Positions 25,070 to 34,964 of a stretch of DNA of 52,510 nucleotides are shown piece by piece. The first letter of the stretch is position 1. Each line of letters starts with the position of its first letter. The DNA is from Cyanobacteria bacterium FACHB-471 (GTDB lineage: Bacteria; Cyanobacteriota; Cyanobacteriia; Elainellales; Elainellaceae). The notes under the pieces are model-generated. The model was not told the DNA's origin. It did not search any database and worked only from the letters and a program-made list of their open reading frames with translations. The translations under genes and the position numbers were made by a program. The stretch is taken from positions 1 to 52,510 of the forward strand of contig JACJOC010000067.1 in assembly GCA_014695345.1 (NCBI GenBank), written 5' to 3'.

Positions 25070-26089
25070 ATGAATCCACCTGATTCTCGCAGGCTGCAAT
25101 TTACTCCAGAGTTAAACATTTGCCGCATTCTCAACGGCATGTGGCAGATGTCGGGGGCACATGGCGCGATCGCTCCCCAACGAGCGGTCCAGAGTATGTT
25201 CGATTACTTTGATGCAGGCTTTACCACCTGGGACCTAGCAGATCACTACGGCCCGGCTGAGGATTTTATCGGTGAGTTTAGACGACAGATTTCTGCAACG
25301 CGCGGTACGGCAGTCTTGCTTAGCCTGCAAGCGTTTACCAAATGGGTGCCGCGCCCTGAACGCATGACCCGCAACCTGGTTGAGGAAAACGTTGACATCT
25401 CACTGCGGCGAATGGATGTGCCATCCCTAGACCTGCTCCAGTTTCATTGGTGGGAATATCGCAACAAAAGCTATCTGGATGCGCTCAAATACCTCACAGA
25501 ACTGCAAAACGAGGGCAAAATCAAGCGCCTGGCCCTAACCAACTTTGACACAGAGCATTTACAAACTGTTCTAGAAAACGACATTCCAATTGTCTCCAAC
25601 CAGGTGCAATTTTCTCTGATCGATCGCCGTCCCCTGGTTCGTATGGTACCGTTTTGTCAGAAGCACCACGTTAAGCTGCTTGCCTACGGCACAGTCTGTG
25701 GGGGGCTATTGTCGGAGCGTTATTTGGGGCAGCCCGAGCCCGAGCGAAGCTCACTCGATACGGCTTCGTTGAGAAAGTACAAGAACATGATCGATGTGTG
25801 GGGTGGTTGGGAGTTATTTCAAAGCCTGCTCTCGGCACTCCAGCTTATTGCCCAAAAGCATGGGGTGAGCATCGCCAACATCGCAACGCGTTGCGTTTTA
25901 GATCAGCCAACGGTAGCAGGTGTGATTGTGGGGGCACGGTTAGGTGTGTCAGACCATTTGCAGGACAATGCTAGAGTTTTTGACCTGACGCTAGACGAGG
26001 ACGATCGCTCCCAAATTGATGCTGTACTCAGACAATCCCGCGACCTATACCAACTGATTGGCGACTGCGGCGATGAATATAGGAGATAG
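25070..26089 (+). CDS. Aldo/keto reductase family oxidoreductase
   Basis: 339 residues forming the TIM-barrel NAD(P)H-dependent oxidoreductase family. The catalytic residues are visible: Asp55 and Tyr60 in WDLADHYGPAE, Lys in FTKWVPRP and His in LQFHWWEY. The C-terminal cofactor part is PTVAGVIVGARLGVSDHLQDN. It reduces aldehydes or ketones; the substrate is unknown. The start ATG is preceded by an AT-rich leader with no strong ribosome site. No operon partner. Confidence 0.88.
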   Translation: MNPPDSRRLQFTPELNICRILNGMWQMSGAHGAIAPQRAVQSMFDYFDAGFTTWDLADHYGPAEDFIGEFRRQISATRGTAVLLSLQAFTKWVPRPERMTRNLVEENVDISLRRMDVPSLDLLQFHWWEYRNKSYLDALKYLTELQNEGKIKRLALTNFDTEHLQTVLENDIPIVSNQVQFSLIDRRPLVRMVPFCQKHHVKLLAYGTVCGGLLSERYLGQPEPERSSLDTASLRKYKNMIDVWGGWELFQSLLSALQLIAQKHGVSIANIATRCVLDQPTVAGVIVGARLGVSDHLQDNARVFDLTLDEDDRSQIDAVLRQSRDLYQLIGDCGDEYRR

Positions 26090-26216
26090 CAGTCGATAGC
26101 AAGGCGATAACTGCCTGTATAGCTATCTCCTGTATAACTATATGTAACGGTGTGTCTCCCAATTTGCATTCAATGTTTCCTTAATTCGGGGCAACACTAC
26201 ACCCCTACTAGCGGCC

Positions 26217-28817
26217 ATGACCATGACTACTCCTGGCACTTCTCCTGGCAGCATGTTGGCAGCCTTGTCACAGGGCGATCGCAAAGGCGATCTCACCCGC
26301 CGCGTTAAGGATCTTCCCGTTCCTCAATTTGCTAGCCTGCTCGAACAAATTACAAGAGAGTTTGAGCATTTTCTCAGGGCGATCGAAATGATCAACAACG
26401 AAGCCCTGGAAACGATGCTGGAGCAAATCCTGGAGGCATTCACGCTGAAAATCGGGCAGATTTTGCAAGCCGATCGCACTACCATCTTTCTGGTTGACGA
26501 AGAAAGGGAGCAGCTCTGGTCAAAGATTGCCCAGGGCGAAGGCGAGAAATCTTTAGAAATTCGGGTGCCGCTGAATGTTGGCATTGCCGGACACGTCGCC
26601 GCAACCGGGAAATGCCTCAACATTGCCGACGTTTACAGCCATCCCCTATTCAACCGGGATGTTGATCGGCAGACGGGCTATCGCACCCGCAACGTCCTCT
26701 GCATGCCGATTTTTAGCACCAAAAATCGCGTCGTTGCCGTCGTGCAACTGATGAACAAGGCAGGCAGTGAACCGTTTGATTCTGATGACGAACGTCAGTT
26801 TCGCGAGTTTGCCTCGTCAATTGGCATTATTCTAGAAAGCTGCAACTCCTTCTACATTGCCGCCCGAAATCAGAAAGGCGTAGCGGCTCTGCTAAAAGCC
26901 ACCTCCTGTCTGGCACAAAGCTTGGATCTAGAAAAAACCCTACGAGCCGTGATGGATGAAGCTCGTGGACTCATGCAGGCTGACCGCAGCACCTTGTTTC
27001 TGCTCGATCGAGAACAGGGGCAACTCTGGTCAAAGGTGGAAACCGCTGATGGCAGCACGCTGATGGAGATTCGCATTCCAGCAGACCGAGGCATTGCAGG
27101 CTATGTTGCTTCCACTGGGCAAGCGCTGAACATTCCGAATGCTTACGAAGATCCGCGCTTTGATCCGTCTACTGACAAACGCACGGGCTACCGCACCCGC
27201 AACATTCTCTGTATGCCCGTCTACAACTCAGAAGGAGTGCTGATTGGTGTCACCCAACTGATTAACAAGCACCAGGGCAGCTTTACCAGTTCCGACGAAG
27301 AATTCATGCGGGCGTTCAACATTCAGGCGGGAATCGCACTGGAAAACGCTCAACTGTTTGAAAGCGTGTTGCTAGAAAAGCAGTATCAAAAAGATATGCT
27401 GCAAAGCTTGTCGGATGCTGTAATCTCGACCGACATGCAGGGCAGAATTGTCACCATTAATGACGCAGCACTGGAGCTATTGGGCTGTCCGCGCCAAAAG
27501 GAAGGCGATCGCCACCAAGAAAATTTTTGGATAGAGCAGCTTGTCGGTCGTCTGGTTTGGGAAGTAGTGCCGATTGACAATCTGCAAATGCGTGTTGAGG
27601 ACAGCCTTAAGCTTGGCGCAAAGCACTACGTTCCTGAACAAAGCCTGACAGTTGGGTTATTTGTCAACCAGCCAGACGATCCTGCCGACCGAAATGGCAA
27701 TGGAAGTGGGGCAGGAATGTATGCAATGGCAATGCGCGATCGCCACAACCCCAACAGCTTCCTTCCTTGGAATCTGACGACAGCCAAAAGCAAAGCGCAT
27801 CCCATCTCCCCCATTCCTCAAGAACAGGTGCGAGAAATAGAGCGCAGCATTAACCTAACCGTCAACCCATTGACCAATCCAGAAGGCACCGTCCGAGGTG
27901 GGCTGGTGGTGCTGGAAGACATCAGCCAGGAAAAGCGGATGAAAGCGACGATGTACCGCTACATGACGCCTGGAGTAGCAGAGCGAGTCATGGCCTTGGG
28001 CGAAGATGCGCTGATGGTCGGTGAACGCAAAGAAGTCACCATCCTGTTTTCTGACATTCGCGGCTACACCTCCCTCACCGAAAAGATGGAAGCGGCAGAG
28101 GTCGTCTCGCTGCTAAACAACTACTTTGAAACGATGGTAGAAGCGGTCTTTAACTATGAAGGCACGCTCGACAAATTCATCGGTGATGCCCTGATGGCGG
28201 TATTTGGTGCGCCGCTGCCATTAACCGAAAACCATGCCTGGATGTCCGTGCAGTCGGCGCTGGATATGCGACGGCGGCTGGCAGAATTTAACCAAAATCG
28301 CCGGATTAAGCATCAACCCCAAATCCGCATCGGCATCGGCATCAGTTCTGGAGAAGTTGTATCGGGCAACATCGGCTCCCAAAAGCGGATGGACTATACC
28401 GTCATTGGCGATGGCGTAGACATCAGCTCTCGCCTGGAAGGAGTCACCAAGGAATATGGCTGTGACATCATTCTCAGCGAGTACACCTACGGGCTATGTC
28501 AAGAACACATCGTTGTGCGAGAGCTAGACCGAATTCGAGTCAAGGGTAAGACAAAGCCGATCAGCATCTACGAGTTGATTGGCGATCGCCACCATACCCT
28601 CGACGATCAGACCCATGAGTTCCTGGCGCTCTATGAGCAGGGACGGTCAGCCTACACCGAGATGAACTTTCAGCAGGCGATTCGCTGCTTTGAGAAAGCG
28701 CAGCGCTTGCAGCAAGACGACCGGGCGATCGCGGTCCACCTGGAGCGCGCCAATGCTTACTTGATCAGCCCGCCCCCTACTGCCTGGGATGGAGTTCATA
28801 CCATGACTACAAAATAG
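26217..28817 (+). CDS. cyaB: Class III adenylate cyclase, GAF-GAF-PAS-CHD with C-terminal TPR
   Basis: 866 residues with the layout of Anabaena CyaB1/CyaB2: GAF-A (about 55-205), GAF-B (about 215-385, with matching RTGYRTRN(V/I)LCMP motifs in both), PAS (about 395-560), a class III cyclase domain (about 600-770), and a TPR-like tail. Metal-binding Asp613 (FSDIRGYT) and Asp657 (FIGDALM) are present. Lys653 and Thr728 are the base-selecting pair, spaced exactly as Lys/Thr in CyaB1, so ATP is the expected substrate. The transition-state Asn is Asp735 in this protein (GDGVDISSR); Arg739 is kept. GAF domains in the CyaB group bind cAMP and give positive feedback. The ATG at 26217 is followed closely by another at 26223. 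Confidence 0.9.
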   Translation: MTMTTPGTSPGSMLAALSQGDRKGDLTRRVKDLPVPQFASLLEQITREFEHFLRAIEMINNEALETMLEQILEAFTLKIGQILQADRTTIFLVDEEREQLWSKIAQGEGEKSLEIRVPLNVGIAGHVAATGKCLNIADVYSHPLFNRDVDRQTGYRTRNVLCMPIFSTKNRVVAVVQLMNKAGSEPFDSDDERQFREFASSIGIILESCNSFYIAARNQKGVAALLKATSCLAQSLDLEKTLRAVMDEARGLMQADRSTLFLLDREQGQLWSKVETADGSTLMEIRIPADRGIAGYVASTGQALNIPNAYEDPRFDPSTDKRTGYRTRNILCMPVYNSEGVLIGVTQLINKHQGSFTSSDEEFMRAFNIQAGIALENAQLFESVLLEKQYQKDMLQSLSDAVISTDMQGRIVTINDAALELLGCPRQKEGDRHQENFWIEQLVGRLVWEVVPIDNLQMRVEDSLKLGAKHYVPEQSLTVGLFVNQPDDPADRNGNGSGAGMYAMAMRDRHNPNSFLPWNLTTAKSKAHPISPIPQEQVREIERSINLTVNPLTNPEGTVRGGLVVLEDISQEKRMKATMYRYMTPGVAERVMALGEDALMVGERKEVTILFSDIRGYTSLTEKMEAAEVVSLLNNYFETMVEAVFNYEGTLDKFIGDALMAVFGAPLPLTENHAWMSVQSALDMRRRLAEFNQNRRIKHQPQIRIGIGISSGEVVSGNIGSQKRMDYTVIGDGVDISSRLEGVTKEYGCDIILSEYTYGLCQEHIVVRELDRIRVKGKTKPISIYELIGDRHHTLDDQTHEFLALYEQGRSAYTEMNFQQAIRCFEKAQRLQQDDRAIAVHLERANAYLISPPPTAWDGVHTMTTK

Positions 28818-28847
28818 TCAGAATTTCTTAGACCTCCAACGTGAACG

Positions 28848-28870
28848 GTAGCGCGGTTGAGCCGTGCTAC
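28848..28870 (+). terminator. Hairpin after the cyclase gene
   Basis: GTAGCGCGG at 28848-28856 pairs with CCGTGCTAC at 28862-28870 (one G-T pair, 5-nt loop), followed by TTGTTTATG. It lies 31 bases after the cyclase stop. It is a plausible but not ideal intrinsic terminator. Confidence 0.45.
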
Positions 28871-29163
28871 TTGTTTATGCTCAAAAATGGATTGGTGCAA
28901 AAGGGCTCCTGTGTTGCGTGCAATTACGGTGTGTTGCAAATTCGGCCAAATGGCCCAACTCATTGCACAACACTCACGGATAGATTATTACGTAGCCCTC
29001 TGTGAAATTTCGTAGATCTACGGAATCTTACAAGTAGATCTAGGTACGTTCACCTGGATACTACTTAGTCTGTCGCAGCATTTTATTCTGTTGCCACATT
29101 TTTAGATCATCCACTCCATCGGTGTGTTTCGCAGCCTTTGCTCTTTAAGCCTGGATATCTTCA
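28871..29163. other. Intergenic region before the unknown gene
   Basis: No gene is seen. A palindromic site TTCGTAGATCTACGGAA lies near 29009-29025, and AGATCTA recurs about 15 bases further on. This could be an operator for the following gene. The rest shows no clear structure. Confidence 0.3.
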
Positions 29164-30228
29164 ATGGAGAAAAGCGTGCTACTAGAATATGTACCCATCT
29201 ATACCCCCTGTCGGGATAACACTCCAGTGGAAAGCCTGACTAATCTATGGGCATCTTGCTATACAACCGATCTATCCATACTCTCTTCAGAGACAGGGCA
29301 AGAAGCAGTTGTAACCCTTGTCAAAACTTCTTCTCCAACGGGACGCAGCCAAACGGTTAAGCAGCTAAAACGAGTGCTGCAACTCAACTGCGAACGAGCA
29401 GGAATTCAGACTAATACCCTTTTCTCTTACATTCCCAATGTAGTCAACCTCAGCGATGCCCAGCGAATTGCCACGGCTGCAACGCGACTTTACACACAGG
29501 TTCTAGACTTTTACGAGCAGCAGTCACCGTCGCCTTCGTCGTTTGTGCTGATGCCGTCGTTGGGTATTCAGGCGATCGCACAACTATTAGAAGAACTTGA
29601 ACCCTCCCTACAAGAATTGCGGCTTCAGCACTTTGCTGCAAAAGACCCAAGGGCGATCGGCTTCTTGAGTACGCAGTTTCATTTCACCACTCAATTTTTG
29701 CTGAGCAGACTCACCCCCACCGAGCAATTACTGCTCTCGCCTTACTTCAGGTTTCTTGAAGAGCAAGTTTGCATTCCCTGGAAGCGCGTCTGTCAAGCCG
29801 CCGCGGGATACACTGTGCAGTCTCCCAGTTTGGCTCTAGTTCGACAAATGTTGCCTTACAGTCATGACATTGCCGTTGCTGTATTTCAACGTGCCCTTGA
29901 GATAAACCCGCATTATCAAAGTCGGCGGGGAACGTTGAGCGACCCGGGCATTATGACATCTAGCATTCGCGACATGCAGATGTTTCAGGGCTACCTCTGG
30001 CTTTCCATTCTTGAAGGCAGCACAACATCAATTGAAGAAGAGCTAGTGCCTCTGTGCATGATGGTTTATCCAACTGTTGGTGTCTCTTGGGATCTAGCTC
30101 ACCAGGGAGTCCAACTTTTGCTCGAAGAGATTCAAGCCCGGATACAGCCTGAGTATCTTGAAATTTTGCTGCCCTATGCTCAAGCAATGCAATTTTCCTT
30201 TGCAGAGCTTTTGCAGAAGGACGTTTAA
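29164..30228 (+). CDS. Hypothetical cytoplasmic protein
   Basis: 354 residues, apparently all helical and soluble, with no signal peptide or membrane segment. Segments such as LSDAQRIATAATRLYTQVLDFYEQ and FSFAELLQKDV are helix-like. There is a conserved-looking RDMQMFQGYLWLSILEGSTTSIEEELVPL stretch (about 270-298). I do not recognise a domain or active site. It could be a globin-fold or RsbR-type sensor in a distant form, but I cannot support that. It is single and lies between the cyclase and the convergent kinase. Confidence 0.6.
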   Translation: MEKSVLLEYVPIYTPCRDNTPVESLTNLWASCYTTDLSILSSETGQEAVVTLVKTSSPTGRSQTVKQLKRVLQLNCERAGIQTNTLFSYIPNVVNLSDAQRIATAATRLYTQVLDFYEQQSPSPSSFVLMPSLGIQAIAQLLEELEPSLQELRLQHFAAKDPRAIGFLSTQFHFTTQFLLSRLTPTEQLLLSPYFRFLEEQVCIPWKRVCQAAAGYTVQSPSLALVRQMLPYSHDIAVAVFQRALEINPHYQSRRGTLSDPGIMTSSIRDMQMFQGYLWLSILEGSTTSIEEELVPLCMMVYPTVGVSWDLAHQGVQLLLEEIQARIQPEYLEILLPYAQAMQFSFAELLQKDV

Positions 30229-30329
30229 TATTGAATCCGCCTATAGGTTAGGGGTTATCGGTACGGGTGAAGCCTTCGGTAGAAGGACTGTAACTATACC
30301 AATTTGATTTGAGGATGTTGCAGATATCG

Positions 30330-30357
30330 GTAGGGGCGCACCGCAGTGCGCCCCTAC
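30330..30357. repeat. Perfect palindrome of the GTAGGGGC family
   Basis: GTAGGGGCGCAC (30330-30341), loop CGCA, GTGCGCCCCTAC (30346-30357): a perfect 12-bp stem. It lies between two convergent genes (29164-30228 plus, 30445-32406 minus) and could stop both transcripts. Confidence 0.85.
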
Positions 30358-30444
30358 AGAAATTGCTGTAAGTTGCAGATTTTATGCCCGAATGCTTTCG
30401 CCACCTACACAAAGATAGTGTCTCTCTAAAGAGTGGATTCCGTA

Positions 30445-32406
30445 TTAGTTAGCCTGTTGCAGCGGCAACACAATCGTAAATGTTGAGCCTTGTCCAGGCA
30501 CGCTACTGGCAGTAATAGTGCCACCGTGCCGCTCAGCTATTTTTCGGCAGATTGCTAGCCCAATTCCTGTGCCTTCGTACTCGCTGGAACTGTGCAAACG
30601 TTGAAACACGGTGAAAATTCGATCAGTATAATTCTGAGCAAAGCCAATTCCATTGTCGGTAACGATAATTTGGCACCGGGCATTCTGTAGAGGATTGGAA
30701 CCATCCAGATACGCAGAGTTGAAGATCTGACTGCGAATCAGAACGATGGGTGGAACGTCAGGTTGGTGAAACTTAAGGGCATTGCTAAGCAAGTTTTGCA
30801 GCAGTTGGCGCATTTGTAGCGGATCTGCATCAATGGTGGGCAGTTCTTCTACGGTTATCTGTGCTTTTACCCGTTGAATTTGAAATTCCAGGTCAGACAA
30901 AACTTCTTGAATCACTTCGTTAAGGTTAACTTTGACGAAGGGTTTTGCTCTGGTCGTGATGCGAGAGACAGACAACAGGTCGTTGATCAGAACTTGCATT
31001 CGCCTAGCAGCGGTTTGCATTCGCTCCAGGTAATCTTGCCCTTCGTGGGTGAGGGCTTGGCTGTATTGGCTCTTGAGCCGATCGCCAAATGCCTGAATCT
31101 TTCGCAACGGCTCCTGTAAATCATGAGAGGCGATCGCCGCAAAATCTTCTAATTCTTGATTGCTCTGCTGCAGTCGAGTGGTGAATTGCCGTAACTCTGC
31201 CTCAGTTTGCCTGCGTTCCGTGATGTCTCGAACATTGCACTGAATCACCTGCCTGCTGCCCGCCTGATAGACATTGCTGATAAACTCTACCTCAATGTGC
31301 CGCCCGTAGCGTGTCCGTAGCAGCAAATTGTCGTAGCGTAGGTCGCCTTGCTCCATCAGCGTTTGGAAAGTCAGTTGTCCTTCTGCATCAGAAACGAAAC
31401 CAATTTCCCATAGTTTCTTCCCGACTAGCTCCTGGTAGGCATAGCCTAGCAACTTGAGAAGTGATGGGTTTGCATCTGTGATGCTGCCATTCTCAGGCGC
31501 AACAACCAGAATGCCATCCTGAGCGCTTTCAAATAGCCGTCGATAAAGGGTTTCAGAGGCAGCCAGATTGACTTCTGCCTGTTTGCGCTCGGTTACGTCT
31601 GTCACCATCACGAGGGTGCTAACGAATTTGCCATCTTCGTTAAACATGGGGGTGGCTGAGACGATTGCCCACAGAGAATCTCCAGTGCGGCAGCGAAACC
31701 GCAAGTCGTGCTGCCCTCTCAGTCCATGCTGTTTGGCAAACGGAACGGCGATCGCTGTGCGGGCTTCGTCATCGACAAAGTCCAGCAGCGAACGGCCCAG
31801 CATCTCTGCCACAGAATAGCCCAGCATGTCGCCCATCTGCTGATTGACGTAGCTCGTTTTGCCCTCAACGTCAAACAGCCAGATTCCCTCCTGCGTGGTG
31901 GCGACGATGCGTTGAAATAGGTTTCTATCAGTTTGCAGTCCTGCTTCAATCTGTTTGAACTCGGTAATGTCTTCTACCACGACCCCAACACACTGATTGG
32001 GCATGGGGAATGCGGTGAGCGACAGCACGGTCTGAATTTTTCGGCGGTTTCGGTAGCGAACTTCGCCCAGGCTCCTAGTTTGCGCAGAGCGAATGACCTC
32101 GGCGTAGAAATCAGCAGGTTCGATGCCCAAAAAAGCTGGAAAGGGAGCCGCGATCGCCTCATGCAACAATTGGTCTAATGGCATCTCCAGAATTTCGCTC
32201 ATCGCCGAGTTAGCCGTAATGAGCTGAAAGCTATTAGGATCATCCAGATTTTTTAGGTGCCAAATGATCAAACCAACTGGTACACAATTGACAATATCGC
32301 GGCTCAGATTTTGGGAATTGCCTAAATCTTCATCACCGCTCAGATCCAAATGATCGCCCAGATGGGCTTTAGCACGATTGGTATAGAACGATGTCTCTTC
32401 TGCCAT
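30445..32406 (-). CDS. Multi-PAS sensor histidine kinase
   Basis: 653 residues, cytoplasmic. Three PAS domains cover about 35-150, 155-280 and 285-400 (NLFQRIVATTQEGIWLFDVEGKTSYVN; YRRLFESAQDGILVVAPENG), each ending in a DI/DVTERK-type PAC. The H-box is AASHDLQEPLRKI-like with His428, the variant found in phytochrome-like kinases. HATPase has QLLQNLLSNALKFH, DNGIGFAQ and YEGTGIGLAICRKI. There is no receiver domain. Its start ATG overlaps the TAA of the upstream REC-GGDEF-EAL gene by one base (TAATG at 32404-32408), so translation is coupled and the pair probably forms one signalling unit. Confidence 0.9.
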   Translation of the reverse strand: MAEETSFYTNRAKAHLGDHLDLSGDEDLGNSQNLSRDIVNCVPVGLIIWHLKNLDDPNSFQLITANSAMSEILEMPLDQLLHEAIAAPFPAFLGIEPADFYAEVIRSAQTRSLGEVRYRNRRKIQTVLSLTAFPMPNQCVGVVVEDITEFKQIEAGLQTDRNLFQRIVATTQEGIWLFDVEGKTSYVNQQMGDMLGYSVAEMLGRSLLDFVDDEARTAIAVPFAKQHGLRGQHDLRFRCRTGDSLWAIVSATPMFNEDGKFVSTLVMVTDVTERKQAEVNLAASETLYRRLFESAQDGILVVAPENGSITDANPSLLKLLGYAYQELVGKKLWEIGFVSDAEGQLTFQTLMEQGDLRYDNLLLRTRYGRHIEVEFISNVYQAGSRQVIQCNVRDITERRQTEAELRQFTTRLQQSNQELEDFAAIASHDLQEPLRKIQAFGDRLKSQYSQALTHEGQDYLERMQTAARRMQVLINDLLSVSRITTRAKPFVKVNLNEVIQEVLSDLEFQIQRVKAQITVEELPTIDADPLQMRQLLQNLLSNALKFHQPDVPPIVLIRSQIFNSAYLDGSNPLQNARCQIIVTDNGIGFAQNYTDRIFTVFQRLHSSSEYEGTGIGLAICRKIAERHGGTITASSVPGQGSTFTIVLPLQQAN

Positions 32407-34964
32407 TACAGGTTGCAGTGACTCGTGTCCTGCCCCAGATTTGGGATGCCAATTCCTAGCTGCGATTGCGCTGCAATGACCCGTTCGGCGGCTTGGCTAT
32501 CGAGCGGCTTTGAGAATAAGTATCCCTGTCCATACTCACATTTGAGCGATCGCAGTTGTGCCAGTTGCTTGAGAGTTTCTACCCCCTCTGCAACCACATC
32601 CATACCTAGATTCCAAGCAAGGGTAACGATGGTACGAACGATCGCCAACTGTTCGCCGTCCGCATCCACTTTTTTAATAAAAGACCGATCAATTTTCAAA
32701 GTATCGATTGGAAAACGATGCAGATAGCTGAGCGAAGAATAGCCCGTACCAAAGTCATCCATTGAAAGCTGAATTCCTAGCGATCGCACTTGTGCCAATA
32801 AGTCTGCAGCTGATTCTAAGTTTTCCATCAGCGCACTTTCGGTAATCTCAAGTCTTAAGGATCGAGTATCTAGATGCGTATCTTGCAGAACTCGTTCGAT
32901 TTGGCGAATCAAGCGCGGTGTGAATTGTTTGCTTGATAGGTTCACGCTCAATGACAAAGGCAGTTTCATCGGAAACTCAGCGTGCCAAATCTGCATTTGA
33001 CGACAGGCTTCTCGCAAAACCCAATCTCCAATTGGAATAATTAGCCCCGTCTCTTCCGCTATAGGAATGAATTCGACGGGGGAAATGAAACCACGAGTGG
33101 GATGTTGCCAGCGCAACAGCGCCTCAAACCCAACCACACAGCGGGTTTTGAGCGAAACAATAGGTTGGTAGTAAAGCTGAAATTCCTGGCGATCGCCCGT
33201 TAACTGATCAGCCGCGATCGCCCGCCGCAGGTCAGTCTCCAGATGCAGGAGGGCTAACGCTCGAACATGCATTCCGGTATTGAATATCTCGTATCGCGCC
33301 CTGCCCTGAGCTTTCGCCCGATACATAGCGGTATCTGCATCGCGCAGCAGATCTTCTGGCAGTTCATACCCTGTTTCACTCAGAGCAATGCCAATGCTAG
33401 CGCTGGTGAACACTTCGTGCCCGTTCAGGCTAAATGGTAACGTGAGTTCTTGCTGCACCCGATCTGCAATGGTGGTAACGCTATTGACATCATTGATATC
33501 TTCTAGCAAGATCACAAATTCATCGCCGCCTAACCTGGCAACCGTGTCAGTGGGGCGGAGACAGTCACACAGTCGCTGGGCGATCGCCATCAGCAACTCG
33601 TCGCCTAGCATGTGACCCAAGCTATCGTTGATCACTTTAAAGCGATCAACATCGATAAACAAAACCGCAAACTGATAGCTGGAATCACGCTTCGCCATTT
33701 GGACAACCTGCTTGAGCCGGTCAGTCAGCAGGGCACGGTTTGGCAAACCTGTCAGTGCATCATAAAAAGCATCGTGTAAAAGCTGCTCTTCTGCCTGTTT
33801 GTGAGTTGTGATGTCAGTTTGAGAGCCTGCAATGCGGGTCGCCTTGCCCTTGGCATCGCGTACTGCCAACCCTCGGCTCAGCATCCAGCGATAGGTGCCA
33901 TCCCGATGCAGCATTCGATGTTCATTTTCAAAGTGAGGCGTTAGCCCGTCTAAATGAGCTGCAATTTTGACCTTGACCCAATCTAGATCTTCTGGATGAA
34001 CCCGTTCAAACCACTCGTCTAGCTGGTTTGTGATCTCCTCATCAAGATATCCCAGCATTGATTTCCATCGAGGTGAAAAATAGATCTCGCTGGTTTTAAG
34101 GTTCCAGTCCCAAATACCGTCATTTGCGCCTCGTACGGCTAGAGCATAGCGCTCTTCACTCTCTCGCAACGCTGCTTCAGACTGTTTGCGATCGCTCACA
34201 TCTGTTTGCAAGCCGACAAAGTAAGTGAGTTCGCCTTGTGAGTCAAAAACTGGGTTGACGCTAAGTTCGTTCCAAAAGGGAGTGCCGTCTTTACGGTAGT
34301 TGAGCAAAACGCAGGTATGAGGACAAGCCTGAGCGATCGCCTCTCGCAACTGCTGCAGGGTTGTTGCATCTGTCTCTTTGCCCTGTAGGAAGCGACAGTT
34401 GCACCCCAGTACCTCTTCCTGGGTGTAACCTGTGACAGCTGTAAAGCCTGGATTTGCAAAAATAATTGGATTATTAGGCTGTTTGGGGTCTGTAATCACG
34501 ACACCTGTTGTGATGTTGGCGATCGCAGAAGCGAGTCGGCTATTTTCCTGCAGTGCCTGACGCAACTTTTCGAGTGTGTGAGTTCGCTCAATGGCATGGG
34601 AAATGGCTCGTTCTAGCCCCGTTGCATCAATTTGTCCTTTGATTAAATAATCGGCTGCACCTGCTTTCATTGCAGCAACGTCACTTCGGGAATCTCCTTG
34701 CCCTGTCAACAAAATAATGGGTGCTTTGCAACCGTCAGCAGTGGCTTGCTCCAATAGCTCCACTCCATTTTTGATGCCCAGACGAAAATCAACAAGATAA
34801 ACATCGTGCTGATTTTTGCTCATGATTTCCAAGGCATTGTCATAGTTGCGAATCCACTCAACTTCAAACTTCTTTTCTTGGATGTCACGGAAAAGGTTTG
34901 AGGTAATGATGTAATCGTCCTCGTCGTCCTCCACCAGGAGAACTTTGGTTGTAGCGTTATCCAT
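32406..34964 (-). CDS. Response regulator with PAS-PAS-GGDEF-EAL (c-di-GMP turnover)
   Basis: 852 residues. REC (1-125) has the acidic pocket VEDDEDD and phospho-acceptor Asp59 in YLVDFRLG. PAS domains lie at about 140-260 (a LOV-like core with GCNCRFLQGKETD, including the cysteine motif of flavin-binding LOV domains) and 270-395. The GGDEF domain (about 400-565) has intact GGDEF near 478 and an inhibitory-site RPTD five residues before it. The EAL domain (about 580-835) has EALLRW, the ExxN of ITESALMEN, DDFGTGYSSL and VVAEGVE. Both synthesis and breakdown of c-di-GMP are thus possible, tuned by phosphorylation and perhaps blue light. It is cotranscribed with the kinase whose start it overlaps. 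Confidence 0.92.
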   Translation of the reverse strand: MDNATTKVLLVEDDEDDYIITSNLFRDIQEKKFEVEWIRNYDNALEIMSKNQHDVYLVDFRLGIKNGVELLEQATADGCKAPIILLTGQGDSRSDVAAMKAGAADYLIKGQIDATGLERAISHAIERTHTLEKLRQALQENSRLASAIANITTGVVITDPKQPNNPIIFANPGFTAVTGYTQEEVLGCNCRFLQGKETDATTLQQLREAIAQACPHTCVLLNYRKDGTPFWNELSVNPVFDSQGELTYFVGLQTDVSDRKQSEAALRESEERYALAVRGANDGIWDWNLKTSEIYFSPRWKSMLGYLDEEITNQLDEWFERVHPEDLDWVKVKIAAHLDGLTPHFENEHRMLHRDGTYRWMLSRGLAVRDAKGKATRIAGSQTDITTHKQAEEQLLHDAFYDALTGLPNRALLTDRLKQVVQMAKRDSSYQFAVLFIDVDRFKVINDSLGHMLGDELLMAIAQRLCDCLRPTDTVARLGGDEFVILLEDINDVNSVTTIADRVQQELTLPFSLNGHEVFTSASIGIALSETGYELPEDLLRDADTAMYRAKAQGRARYEIFNTGMHVRALALLHLETDLRRAIAADQLTGDRQEFQLYYQPIVSLKTRCVVGFEALLRWQHPTRGFISPVEFIPIAEETGLIIPIGDWVLREACRQMQIWHAEFPMKLPLSLSVNLSSKQFTPRLIRQIERVLQDTHLDTRSLRLEITESALMENLESAADLLAQVRSLGIQLSMDDFGTGYSSLSYLHRFPIDTLKIDRSFIKKVDADGEQLAIVRTIVTLAWNLGMDVVAEGVETLKQLAQLRSLKCEYGQGYLFSKPLDSQAAERVIAAQSQLGIGIPNLGQDTSHCNL

